This document shows positions 52,768 through 63,606 of a stretch of DNA of 64,000 nucleotides, piece by piece (positions within the stretch are counted from its first letter, which is position 1; every line of letters starts with the position of its first letter). The position numbers and the translations under genes are program-made. The notes below the pieces were generated by a model that was given only the letters and a program-made list of their open reading frames with translations, was not told where the DNA came from and made no database searches. This stretch comes from Pseudomonadota bacterium (GTDB lineage Bacteria; Pseudomonadota; Alphaproteobacteria; Rhizobiales; Rhizobiaceae). The stretch is from positions 67,672 to 131,671 of the forward strand of contig JAEXYH010000099.1 of assembly GCA_023451735.1 (NCBI GenBank), given 5' to 3'.

Positions 52768-53276
52768 CACTCCTTTGCAGCGTCGAGCAGGGCTTTGCGA
52801 CAGGCAATCCGTTGTTGTCAATTTCACCGATCAGTCTGGAGGCGTCGCGTTATCTGTCAGGCACAGTTTATAAAGGCAAAGCCAATAAAGCGGTTCACCC
52901 AAGAACAAGGCGCTGCGTCGGTCCACTGGTAGTGGCTCATACGGCGGCATCGGTCTGCTACCACGGCTCTGGGGGCAGCTCGACCGATGCAAAACCTTCT
53001 CCTCACTCAAACAATTAAGTGCGCTCGTAGTGTACCATTGGATGTTGGAGCGCTTTGTTGAGGGAGCTTTCATGCGAGGATCTTGAGGCCGAAGTCATTC
53101 GGCTTCGGGTGAATGAAACTGCTTCAGAAAAATCCTGGATGTCCGTCGTCGTGCGGATAATATCCTCCTATCTCGCACAAGCTGCACGGAGTTAGCCGCT
53201 TAACAAAAATAATAGCGGCAACGGAAGTTCGAATCTCATCACGAGCAAGGCTTCATCGAACGAATGCTTCCTACTG
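52768..53276. other. Intergenic stretch, no gene supported
   Basis: About 510 bases between convergent genes. Two short frames near 52812-53073 on opposite strands have no ribosome binding site and no family match. A small hairpin (GCCGAA and TTCGGC with a 4-base loop) lies near 53090. The lower GC suggests degraded DNA, but no mobile-element end was identified. Confidence 0.45.
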
Positions 53277-53963
53277 CTAAACAAGGCGCAAGCGTTCCAT
53301 GATATGCCTTCCTGATCCTTCGACATGGCGCCTGATAGCATCCGCGGCGCCTTCCGCGTCCTGAGCCTTTATAGAAGCAATCAGCTCCCGATGTTCACCC
53401 AGAACGTTGGCCTGTCTGCTAAGCGAAGTGGGAAAACCTCTGCTGATTGCCCATAAGATGTGACGATGCCGCACCCAAAGCTCGACCGCATGTCGATTGT
53501 AATGTCGATCGTACATCAACCGGTGAAAACGTAAATCCAGATCAGAGTGCCTGAGTTCGTCGCCGAAGTTGAGTGCCTCGATTTCCGCCTCGAGACGTTC
53601 CAGTTCTTCGACATCTGCCTTGGTTGCAAAACCGACAAACCAGCGGGTCAGCGCCGGTTCGATCAACATCTCTATCTCGCAGATATCACGGACGAATTCC
53701 TCATCCACCGGTCTAACGCGGGCTCCACGATTTGGGGTCATGATGACGAAACCTTCACCACGAAGCTGTTGGAGAGCCTCCCGGATTGGATTGGTGGACG
53801 TTCCCAACCGGCTGGCGAGCTCGGCAACCTTTAGTCGCTCGTTGGCTTTCACCCGACCGAAGATGATGTCGTCGCGAAGGCGCTCGTAGACGGAAGCGTC
53901 AGCTTCGTCCCTGACTGCCGCCGACTGGATGGTGTCTGGCTGAAGGTTCAAAATCGTGTTCAT
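53277..53963 (-). CDS. GntR-family regulator, FCD subfamily
   Basis: 228 residues. The winged helix-turn-helix (LASRLGTSTNPIREALQQLR near residues 50-69) is followed by an all-helical FCD effector domain with the metal-ligand pattern (DLDLRFHRLMYD, later LGEHRELI and RRHVEGSGRHI). FCD regulators respond to sugar acids and related carboxylates. It is divergent from the ABC/sugar-acid dehydratase module with 157 bases between, matching its likely role. A perfect 9-bp inverted repeat at 54015-54047 lies in that region. Confidence 0.92.
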   Translation of the reverse strand: MNTILNLQPDTIQSAAVRDEADASVYERLRDDIIFGRVKANERLKVAELASRLGTSTNPIREALQQLRGEGFVIMTPNRGARVRPVDEEFVRDICEIEMLIEPALTRWFVGFATKADVEELERLEAEIEALNFGDELRHSDLDLRFHRLMYDRHYNRHAVELWVRHRHILWAISRGFPTSLSRQANVLGEHRELIASIKAQDAEGAADAIRRHVEGSGRHIMERLRLV

Positions 53964-54014
53964 GCAAACGCTCTTAGCGCAGTTTCGCTACCTTCGCCAC
54001 GGTCAAACAGAATA

Positions 54015-54047
54015 ATCATACATGACTGTTGACAAATAATGTATGAT
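54015..54047. promoter_or_regulatory. Perfect inverted repeat, candidate GntR operator
   Basis: ATCATACAT (54015-54023) and its exact complement ATGTATGAT (54039-54047) are separated by 15 bases, between the divergent FCD regulator and its probable target operon. Each arm includes an ATAC/GTAT core as found in many GntR-family sites. Spacing of the arms would place them on the same helix face (24 bp centre to centre), so either one dimer or two may bind. Confidence 0.55.
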
Positions 54048-54120
54048 CTGTGAGCGTTTGTGTGAGGTTGCATCCGGAGGAAGGTGCATGGAGAGCCGGC
54101 ATCCGGCGGGAGGAAATCTT

Positions 54121-56058
54121 ATGGGCTATCAGCACCTGCTGAATCGATTTGGCATGTCTGCAGCAATCGTTGCAGTAGCGTTGTCCGGTGGATCGGGCTC
54201 GGTATCGGCGGCGGATTACAAACAGGCGCCAGTGCTCGAAGAGCAGGTGAAGGCGGGTACGCTGCCAGGAGTCTCCGAGCGTCTGCCGGAAATTCCCTTT
54301 GTCGAGACCATGGTGAATGGCGTCGGCCGGTACGGTGGTACGCTGCGCACGACCATTCTTGCCAACGGTGACCAATATAATCTGACGCGCACGATTGCCA
54401 ACGAACTGCTGGTCCGCTGGGACCCGAAGTGGAGCAAGGTCGAGCCTTCTCTGGCGGAAAAGTTCACCGCTTCGGATGACGCGACGACGTACACGTTCAC
54501 GCTTCGCAAGGGCTTGAAGTGGAGCGATGGCCAGCCTTTCACCGTCGATGACATCATGTTCTGGTACGAGGACGTGTTCATGAATCCGGCGCTCTCGCCG
54601 GCCAAGAACCCGACCTTCACGGTCGCCGGAAAGCCGGTCAAGGTAAGGAAGATTGACGAGCAGACCGTCGAATTCAAGTTTGAGACGCCTTACGGCCTCT
54701 TCCTACAGCAGCTTGCCTATGGTCAGGGCCACCTGCCGGTCATCTATCCGAAGCACTATCTCAGCCAGTTTCACGAGAAATATAACAAGGACGGCATTCC
54801 CGATCTGCTGAAGGCCAATCCGGCCGCAGGTGACTGGGTGGCGCTGTTCAATTCCAAGGTTTCGCTGACCTTCCAGCCCGCCTATTGGCAGAACCTCGAA
54901 CTGCCGACGCTCAACCCCTGGATCCTGACCATTCCATACGCGGACGGCGAGCGCGTCGCAGCCAAGCGCAATCCTTACTACTGGAAGGTCGACAGTGAGG
55001 GTAACCAGTTGCCCTATATCGACAATGTCACTTGGGCGAAGCTCGACGATCCGCAGCTGATGGCGCTGAAGATGACGTCGGGCGAGTTCGACTTCGCCTT
55101 CCGCCACATCAACAACGCCACCTTCAAGTCGGTTCTGTTCGACGGCCAGGAAAGCGGCAATTTCCGTTTCGTCGATGTCAAGGACCTGCCAGCCAACGAT
55201 GCCGTCATCCTGCTCAACCTCAACTCCACCGATCCGGTGAAGAAGAAGATCTTCCAGAACAAGGATTTCCGCATTGCGCTTAGCCGCGCGATAAACCGGC
55301 AGGAGATCATCGATCTCGTCTATGTAGGGCAAGGCGCCCCAGCGCAGGTTGCCGTCCAGCCGGAGCATGAACTGTTCAACGAGCAGGAAGCGACGCAGTA
55401 TACGGAATATGATCCGGAAGCCGCTAGCGCCGCGCTGGACAAGATCATGCCGAACAAGGATGGACAGGGCTACCGTCTCGACGAGACTGGCAAGCGCTTC
55501 ACCATCAATTTCATGGTCGCCGACGCCTTCGGCCTGTCCTATCCGGATATCGTGCAGATGGTGCAGGAATATGCCAAGCAGGTGGGCATCGACATCCAAA
55601 TCCGCACGACCGATCGCGCGCGCCTGAACACGATGTGGAACGCCAACGAGCAGGATGCCTATATCTGGAACTGCGTCGGCGGACTGAACGAGGTCTATAC
55701 CGATCCGCGCTGCTACATGCCGTTCCAGAAGGCGGACATTTTCTTCGCCGTGCGCTGGGCGGAATGGTATGCCAACCCGCAGACGGGCGAGGAGCCGCCA
55801 GCCGAGATCAAGGCGCTGATGGCGGCCTATGACAAGGTCAACGCGTCCGCCAGCGACGAAGACCGCAAGGCTCGCATGAAGGAATTCCTGACGCTTTCAG
55901 CGGAGAACTTCCTCAACATCGGCATTTCCCGCCCGATGCCGAAATACATGATGGTATCCAAGGATCTCAAGAATGTCGTAGATGGCATTCCGATCACCGG
56001 TAACCTCTGGCATCCAGCCCCCACCCTGTCGCAGTGGTATTTCGACAAGGCCCAGTGA
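54121..56058 (+). CDS. ABC transporter substrate-binding protein (dipeptide class, large sugar-associated type)
   Basis: About 645 residues from ATG at 54121, preceded by GGGAGG; upstream in-frame codons lack a site. Signal peptide region ends near SGSVSAA-DY. It is a family 5 extracellular binding protein (YTFTLRKGLKWSDGQPFTVD, later FQNKDFRIALSRAINRQEII). At over 600 residues it is larger than DppA/OppA (about 510-540) and matches the subgroup that binds plant oligosaccharides. Following genes encode sugar-acid dehydratases, so an oligosaccharide or uronate-containing ligand is likely, by inference. Confidence 0.9.
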   Translation: MGYQHLLNRFGMSAAIVAVALSGGSGSVSAADYKQAPVLEEQVKAGTLPGVSERLPEIPFVETMVNGVGRYGGTLRTTILANGDQYNLTRTIANELLVRWDPKWSKVEPSLAEKFTASDDATTYTFTLRKGLKWSDGQPFTVDDIMFWYEDVFMNPALSPAKNPTFTVAGKPVKVRKIDEQTVEFKFETPYGLFLQQLAYGQGHLPVIYPKHYLSQFHEKYNKDGIPDLLKANPAAGDWVALFNSKVSLTFQPAYWQNLELPTLNPWILTIPYADGERVAAKRNPYYWKVDSEGNQLPYIDNVTWAKLDDPQLMALKMTSGEFDFAFRHINNATFKSVLFDGQESGNFRFVDVKDLPANDAVILLNLNSTDPVKKKIFQNKDFRIALSRAINRQEIIDLVYVGQGAPAQVAVQPEHELFNEQEATQYTEYDPEAASAALDKIMPNKDGQGYRLDETGKRFTINFMVADAFGLSYPDIVQMVQEYAKQVGIDIQIRTTDRARLNTMWNANEQDAYIWNCVGGLNEVYTDPRCYMPFQKADIFFAVRWAEWYANPQTGEEPPAEIKALMAAYDKVNASASDEDRKARMKEFLTLSAENFLNIGISRPMPKYMMVSKDLKNVVDGIPITGNLWHPAPTLSQWYFDKAQ

Positions 56059-56148
56059 TCAGGTTCGAGAAGACGATCCGAACGATCCTCCCAGTGGCCG
56101 GAAGTACGAGGCTTCCGGCCACACCGCACCCCGAAACGGTCATTGCTC

Positions 56149-57135
56149 ATGCTTCGCTATATCGCCAAGCGGCTGGTGTTCGCCATTCCGACACTGTTTG
56201 CCGTATCGATCATCGCCTTTGCCATCATCCAGTTGCCGCCCGGTGACTACCTGACGACGCTGATGGCCGATTGGGCCGCCCAAGGCGGTGCCGTGGAAGC
56301 CGGAACGCTCGCCGCCATGCGCGAGCGATACGGCCTCGATCAGCCGATGTATGTCCAGTACTACAAGTGGATGGCCGGCATCATCCTGCGCGGCGATTTC
56401 GGCATCTCGTTCGAACTCGGCAAGCCGGTGACGGAACTGATCTGGAGCCGGCTGGGTTTCTCGTTGCTGCTTTCGGTGCTGACCCTCTGCTTTGTCTGGG
56501 CTGTCGCCATCCCGATCGGGATTCTGTCGGCGGTGCGCCAGTATTCCATCCAGGATTATTTCGCGACCTTCCTCGCCTTCTTCTTTCTCGCCGTGCCGGA
56601 TTTCCTGATGGCGCTATCGGCGATGTACCTGATGTCGGCCTGGTTCGGACAGAGCGTCGGCGGTCTGTTTTCGCCGGAATATGCCGATGCCGCATGGAGC
56701 TTCGGCAGACTCGTCGATTTCGCCAAGCATGTCTGGCTGCCGGTGATTGTCATCGGTCTCGGCTCGCTTGCGGCGCTGGTACGTATCATGCGCGCCAACC
56801 TGCTCGACGAACTCTCCAAGCCTTACGTCACCACCGCGCGTGCAAAAGGCATGTCGGAATTCGAGCTCCTGATGCGCTATCCGGTCAGGCTGGCACTCAA
56901 CCCGCTGATCTCGACATTGGGCTGGATCCTGCCCGCCGTCATTTCCGGTGAAATCATCGTCTCCGTCGTCATGAGCCTGCCGACTACCGGTCCACTGCTG
57001 CTGCGCGCGCTTCTGGCCCAGGACATGTATCTGGCCGGCTCCCTCATTCTCCTGATCTCCGTGCTGACCATCATCGGCACATTGATTTCCGACCTCCTGC
57101 TCGCGCTGACCGACCCGAGGATTAGACTGCAATGA
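56149..57135 (+). CDS. Dipeptide-type ABC transporter permease (DppB type)
   Basis: About 328 residues from ATG at 56149; a TTG at 56143 is the other option, and neither has a strong ribosome binding site. The DppB-type N-terminal span (RLVFAIPTLFAVSIIAFAII) and cytoplasmic loop TTARAKGMSEFELLMRYPVR are clear. It overlaps the next permease by 4 bases. It forms the channel with that partner for the ligand of the 54121 binding protein. Confidence 0.92.
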   Translation: MLRYIAKRLVFAIPTLFAVSIIAFAIIQLPPGDYLTTLMADWAAQGGAVEAGTLAAMRERYGLDQPMYVQYYKWMAGIILRGDFGISFELGKPVTELIWSRLGFSLLLSVLTLCFVWAVAIPIGILSAVRQYSIQDYFATFLAFFFLAVPDFLMALSAMYLMSAWFGQSVGGLFSPEYADAAWSFGRLVDFAKHVWLPVIVIGLGSLAALVRIMRANLLDELSKPYVTTARAKGMSEFELLMRYPVRLALNPLISTLGWILPAVISGEIIVSVVMSLPTTGPLLLRALLAQDMYLAGSLILLISVLTIIGTLISDLLLALTDPRIRLQ

Positions 57136-58279
57136 CCGACATGACCCAGATCCCCTCCGACGCGGATGCCGTCGTTGATCTTCGCGCCAAGGACATCGCC
57201 GTCGCTGGCCAGTGGCGCCTGTTCTGGCTGAAGTTCAAGAAACACAAGATCGCGCTGGCAAGCCTCGTCGTCATCGCTTTCATGTATTTCGTCGCGCTAT
57301 TTGCTGAGTTCATCGCGCCTTTCGATCCGAACGCCACCAATGCGCGTTTCACCTATGCGCCGCCGCAGGGTCTGTCGCTTTTTCATGATGGCTCCTTCAT
57401 GCCGCATGTCGACCAGTTGAAGATGACGCTCAACACCCAGTCGATGCGGCGCGAGTTTTCCGCGGACCCGGCCAAGCCGCTAGCCGTCGGCTTCTTTATC
57501 CCGTCAGATCCCTACACGCTTGCGGGATTTATCCCGATGGAGACGAAGCTGTTCGGCCTTGTCAACGCGCGCCCTGGTGACAGCCTCTATGTCTTTGGCG
57601 CAGACCGCCTTGGCCGCGATATTTTTTCTCGCGTCGTCTATGGCGCCCGCATCTCGCTGTCGATCGGTCTCGTAGGCGTCGCGATGAGCCTTGTACTCGG
57701 GGTGGCGATCGGCGGCATTTCCGGCTTCTTCGGCGGCTGGATCGATGTAGTGATCCAGCGCGTCATCGAGCTTCTGCGCTCCATCCCGACCATCCCGCTC
57801 TGGATGGGACTTGCGGCCGCGATTCCGGTCGGCTGGCCGCCGCTCAGGACCTATTTCGTCATTACCCTGATCGTATCGCTGCTCGGCTGGACCAGCCTGG
57901 CGCGCGAAGTGCGCGGAAAATTCCTGTCATTGCGCAACGAGGACTTTGTCACTGCTGCCCGGCTCGACGGAATGAGCGAGTTCGGCATCATCTTCCACCA
58001 TCTAGTGCCGTCCTTCATGAGCCACATCATCGCCACGGTGACGCTCGCGATCCCGACGATGATCCTCGCCGAAACCGCTTTGTCCTTCCTCGGAATCGGC
58101 CTTCAGCCGCCGATCATTTCCTGGGGCGTTCTCCTGCAGGAGGCGCAGAATATCCGCGCCGTGGCGCAGGCGCCCTGGCTGCTCTTCACGCCGGCCGCGG
58201 CCATCGTCATCGCGGTGCTGTCTCTCAACTTCCTTGGCGACGGACTGCGAGACGCCGCCGATCCTTACGAGAACGCCTG

Positions 58280-58280
<1 letters not shown>
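57132..58280 (+). CDS. Dipeptide-type ABC transporter permease (DppC type, with extra periplasmic loop)
   Basis: 382 residues, about 70 longer than the DppC-type protein of the nucleoside module. The extra length lies between the first span (ALASLVVIAFMYFVALFAEF) and the FGADRLGRDIFSRVVYGARI motif, so it forms a larger periplasmic loop at roughly residues 60-140. The cytoplasmic loop FVTAARLDGMSEFGIIFHHL is conserved. This enlarged type is seen in oligosaccharide-linked dipeptide-class transporters. The last base of the stop is the first of the ATPase start. Confidence 0.92.
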
Positions 58281-59971
<1,691 letters not shown>

Positions 59972-59976
59972 GTTCA

Positions 59977-61185
59977 ATGAAAATTACCGATGTAAAAGTC
60001 ATCGTCTGCTCCCCCGGCCGCAACTTCGTTACCGTCAAGATTTTCACCGACGAGGGGCTGACGGGTGTCGGCGACGCAACGCTGAATGGGCGCGAAAAGG
60101 CCGTCGTTGCTTATCTGGAAGAGCATCTCGTACCGCTGCTGATAGGCCGCGATCCGTCGCGCATTGAGGATATCTGGCAGTATTTCTACCGTGGCGCCTA
60201 CTGGCGTCGCGGGCCCGTCACCATGGCGGCGATTGCTGGCATCGACATGGCGCTGTGGGACATCAAGGCCAAGGCGGCCAACATGCCGCTTTACCAGCTT
60301 CTCGGCGGCGCCAGCCGCGAGAAGGTGCTCTGCTACACCCACGCACAGGGCACCAACATTGCAGAAGCCGTCGACGCGGTCGGCAAGCGCATCGATGAGG
60401 GTTATAAGGCCGTGCGCGTCCAGTGCGGCATTCCCGGACTGCCGGATGTCTATGGCACTGGCGCCAAGACGGTGACGAACAACGCAGTGGACGATGCCTT
60501 CCCGCACGAGGAAGTCTGGTCGACCTCGAAATATCTGCGCCATATGCCGAAACTGTTCGAGGCGGTGCGCGGGGCCCATGGCTGGGACGTGGAGCTCCTG
60601 CATGACAGCCACCATCGCCTGACTCCGATCGAGGCGGCAAGGCTCGGCAAGGATCTGGAATTCGCACGCCTGTTCTGGCTGGAAGACACGGTAGCCGCCG
60701 AGCACCAGGAAGGGTTCCGCCTGATCCGTAAGCATACGACCACCCCGATTGCAGTGGGCGAAGTCTTCAACACGATCTGGGATGCGCGCCTGCTGATCGA
60801 GGAACAACTGATCGATTATATCCGTACAACCTGCGTGCATGCCGGTGGCGTGACGGCCCTGCGTCGTATCATGGATTTCGCCAGCATCTATAATGTCCGC
60901 ACCGCCTGCCATGGCGCGATGGACATGTCACCGATCTGCCTCGGTGCAAATCTGCATCTCGATCTCTGGGTTCCAAATTTCGGCATCCAGGAATATTCCG
61001 GCTACCTGCCACAGATCCTCGAAGTGTTCCCGGGTGCCTGGAGCCTGCATGACGGCTACCTGCATCCAGGCGAAGCGATCGGCCATGGCGTCGATATCGA
61101 CGAGACGCTCGCGGCGAAGTTTCCCTACCAGCGCGCCTACCTGCCGGTGAACCGTCTCGAAGACGGCACACTGTGGCACTGGTAA
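59977..61185 (+). CDS. manD: D-mannonate dehydratase-family enzyme (enolase superfamily)
   Basis: 402 residues, exactly the length typical of ManD. Enolase-superfamily elements: N-terminal capping domain, then LLHDSHHRLTPIEAARLGKD with the first metal-ligand Asp and catalytic His, FWLEDTV with the second ligand Glu, and AVGEVFN with the third. The ManD-specific FPHEEVWSTSKYL and CHGAMDMSPICLGANLHLD are present. ManD-type enzymes convert D-mannonate to 2-keto-3-deoxygluconate, but many act on D-gluconate or have low activity. It starts 5 bases after the ATPase stop. Confidence 0.88.
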   Translation: MKITDVKVIVCSPGRNFVTVKIFTDEGLTGVGDATLNGREKAVVAYLEEHLVPLLIGRDPSRIEDIWQYFYRGAYWRRGPVTMAAIAGIDMALWDIKAKAANMPLYQLLGGASREKVLCYTHAQGTNIAEAVDAVGKRIDEGYKAVRVQCGIPGLPDVYGTGAKTVTNNAVDDAFPHEEVWSTSKYLRHMPKLFEAVRGAHGWDVELLHDSHHRLTPIEAARLGKDLEFARLFWLEDTVAAEHQEGFRLIRKHTTTPIAVGEVFNTIWDARLLIEEQLIDYIRTTCVHAGGVTALRRIMDFASIYNVRTACHGAMDMSPICLGANLHLDLWVPNFGIQEYSGYLPQILEVFPGAWSLHDGYLHPGEAIGHGVDIDETLAAKFPYQRAYLPVNRLEDGTLWHW

Positions 61186-61209
61186 GCGACGGACGAGGGA
61201 GAAGAGACA

Positions 61210-62364
61210 ATGAAGATCACCACCATCAAGACCTATGCAGTCAAAGTCGGCATCCGCAACCAGCTTCTCGTCAAGATAGAGACGGACCAAGGTATTTTCG
61301 GCTGGGGCGAAAGCGGGCTTTCGGGCCGCGAAAAGGCGGTCGTCGGCGCTCTGGAGCACTACGCCGAATTCCTTCGAGGGCGCGATCCGTTCAGGATCGG
61401 CGCGCTGTGGCAGGAAATGTATCGCAGCCAGTACTTCGAGGGCGGCCGCGTGCTGCAGGCGGCGATTTCCGCGATCGACATCGCGCTGCACGACATCAAG
61501 GGCAAGGCGCTTGGCGTGCCGGTCTATGAGCTTCTCGGTGGCAAGCAGCGCGACCGCATTCCCACCTTCGCGACCACCTTTGCCGCACCCGGCCCAGAGA
61601 TGATCGATCAGGCAAAGATGCTGGTGGAACACGGCTGGACAGCGATGCGGCTTTCTCCCTCGGGCCACGAGGAGAAGGAAATTTATGAGCCGCGCGAGCA
61701 TATCGCCACCACGGCGAAATGGCTGGTGAAGGCACGCGAGGAACTGGGCGCGGATGTTGTGCTCGGCATCGACTATCACCACCGGCTGACGGTGGCGGAA
61801 GCGGCAAGCTTCTGCCAGAAGATGCCGTCCGGCACGCTCGATTTCCTCGAAGAGCCGATCCGCGACGAAAGCCCCGGCGCTTACGAGGCTTTGCGGCGCA
61901 TGACGGATGTCCCCTTCGCCATCGGCGAGGAATTTTCATCCAAATGGCAGTTCCAGCCCTATATCGAGCGCGACATCCACCAGTTCAATCGCCTCGACGT
62001 CTGCAATGTCGGCGGATTGACGGAATCGATGAAGGTGGCCGCGTGGAGCGAGACCCATTATGTCGACATGATGCCGCATAACCCGCTCGGGCCGGTCTGC
62101 ACCGCCGCGACCGTACATTTCTGCGCAGCTGTGCCGAATTTTTCATGGCTGGAGACCCGCAGCAGCCCGGCGGAAACCCATCTCGGATTCGACAATTCGG
62201 ATTTTTTCCCCGTCCAGCCCAAGCTCGAAGGATCTCATTACCCGGTCTCCGACGCTCCGGGCCTTGGCATCGAAGTGAATGAGGATCTCCTTGCGAGGCA
62301 GAGCTTTGAATTCTGGGAAGCGCCGCATCTGAAGCGTCGTGATGGATCGGTGACGAATTGGTAG
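61210..62364 (+). CDS. Mandelate racemase/enolase-superfamily dehydratase (galactonate dehydratase-like)
   Basis: 384 residues. Metal ligands are in LGIDYHHRL (Asp), FLEEPI (Glu) and AIGEEFSSKW (Glu), and a catalytic His in PHNPLGPV, the pattern of galactonate dehydratase and relatives. GGGAGAAG precedes the ATG. It is the second sugar-acid dehydratase in the operon, directly after the ManD-type gene. Together they would dehydrate two different aldonic or aldaric acids to 2-keto-3-deoxy acids. The exact acid cannot be read from sequence. Confidence 0.87.
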   Translation: MKITTIKTYAVKVGIRNQLLVKIETDQGIFGWGESGLSGREKAVVGALEHYAEFLRGRDPFRIGALWQEMYRSQYFEGGRVLQAAISAIDIALHDIKGKALGVPVYELLGGKQRDRIPTFATTFAAPGPEMIDQAKMLVEHGWTAMRLSPSGHEEKEIYEPREHIATTAKWLVKAREELGADVVLGIDYHHRLTVAEAASFCQKMPSGTLDFLEEPIRDESPGAYEALRRMTDVPFAIGEEFSSKWQFQPYIERDIHQFNRLDVCNVGGLTESMKVAAWSETHYVDMMPHNPLGPVCTAATVHFCAAVPNFSWLETRSSPAETHLGFDNSDFFPVQPKLEGSHYPVSDAPGLGIEVNEDLLARQSFEFWEAPHLKRRDGSVTNW

Positions 62365-62474
62365 GAGCACACCACGTTCTCAATGGCATGGATATCATTC
62401 ATTCTGGAATAACTGTTCGGCAGCAGGTCATGACGCGAAGCCATTGATGGAAGGAGCTCAAGTTCGGTGAATTT

Positions 62475-62550
<76 letters not shown>

Positions 62551-62906
62551 ACACCGCCATCTACGTGGCGAGAGGGCCCTCTAGAGTGGAGCCACCTGTT
62601 TGTCTAGACCGATTGGTAGCCGCAGATAGCAATCAGGCTATATTTATCTGATATCAGCTCTTTTGCTGCAGCCCCTTTGGACCGTGGTTCGTGGCCCGCG
62701 TTCTATCGAAAACTGCAGATTCTTGTTCGGGTCGTCGCCAAATCAGATCTTGGGACCACCAGCGACTTACGCGGCGGCCTCGACCTCGATCGGCACAATC
62801 TCAGCGCACACCGCGCAGAAGATTGTAGCTTGATCGCCAGACGACGTGCGTGTAGCAAGTGCGTCCCAACGTCGGAGCGCCCGTAATTAGCACCGGGCAA
62901 GCGCAT
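62551..62906. other. Stretch between two tRNA genes, no gene supported
   Basis: About 355 bases with no credible open frame. A 12-base palindrome (AGAGGGCCCTCT at 62571-62582) lies just upstream of tRNA-Lys. It contains the presumed promoters of the divergent tRNA genes. Confidence 0.5.
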
Positions 62907-62982
62907 TGGAATGTAGCTCAGTTGGTAGAGCAGGCGACTGTTAATCGCCCGGTCGCAGGTTCGAGCCCTGCCATTCCAGCCA
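62907..62982 (+). tRNA. tRNA-Asn(GTT)
   Basis: A 76-nt cloverleaf with encoded CCA on the plus strand. Acceptor TGGAATG pairs with CATTCCA, the D arm is AGCTCAGTTGGTAGAGCA, anticodon stem GGCGA/TCGCC closes the loop CTGTTAA with anticodon GTT, and the T loop is GGTTCGAGCCC. It reads AAC and AAU codons. Confidence 0.97.
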
Positions 62983-63205
62983 TCACTCGGTCGATTCCGT
63001 CTTGGTTCAACGGTTGTTTCTCTCAGACGAGCCTAGCGGGAACGCCTCCTTCAAATAACAATGCCAGCTATGTTTGGAACGGCGCCGAGCTTGGCTTTTG
63101 TCCGCCTTCCATCCACGCAAATAGCGACGATTTATGGGTTTAAAGGAAAAAATCTTTTAAAATCAGTTATTTATAAAATTGTGTCTTGCATTTTCACTTT
63201 CCCCA

Positions 63206-63235
63206 TTGACGTTACCACGACCTCGCCCTTATAAC
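63206..63235 (+). promoter_or_regulatory. Likely rrn operon promoter
   Basis: TTGACG at 63206-63211 and TATAAC at 63230-63235 are 18 bases apart (17 if TTATAA is taken as the -10 box), in an AT-rich setting about 370 bases upstream of the 16S start. This matches the position and form expected of a ribosomal RNA promoter in rhizobia. No other promoter as good was seen up to the 16S gene. Confidence 0.65.
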
Positions 63236-63360
63236 CCGCTCACTGACGAGGGCGGCGGCGCTGCTAGCGACGATGTTCTTCGTTCTGATGAAAACCATGA
63301 CAGATTGGCTGATGCTGATTGGGACCGGGCTCCGGTTAGGTCTCTGGGTTTTTGACGTTT

Positions 63361-63463
63361 TTGGGCTTTCGGGTTTGGGAATGTCGGTTATTTGACAATT
63401 GAATATGAGAAGAAAGAGAAACGTGGTCGGCGGGTTTTCGCGGACGGTTCTTGGGCTTTCGGG
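63361..63463 (+). repeat. Direct repeat in the rrn leader
   Basis: TTGGGCTTTCGGG occurs at 63361-63373 and again at 63451-63463, 90 bases apart, in the transcribed leader between the rrn promoter and 16S. The section between contains GACAATTGAATATGAGAAG, a stretch common in rhizobial rrn leaders and spacers. The repeats may be part of antitermination or RNase III processing structures. Confidence 0.55.
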
Positions 63464-63606
63464 CTTTTGAACGGTTCATACAGAAGACAAATGACGGTCA
63501 CGTTTTGAAGTGAGAACGATGGAAACGATCGCAGTGATGCGATTGGTGTACATATAAAAATGTTCTCGTCGATTCAGAACAAAGTGATCAGTCATGATTG
63601 AATTCT

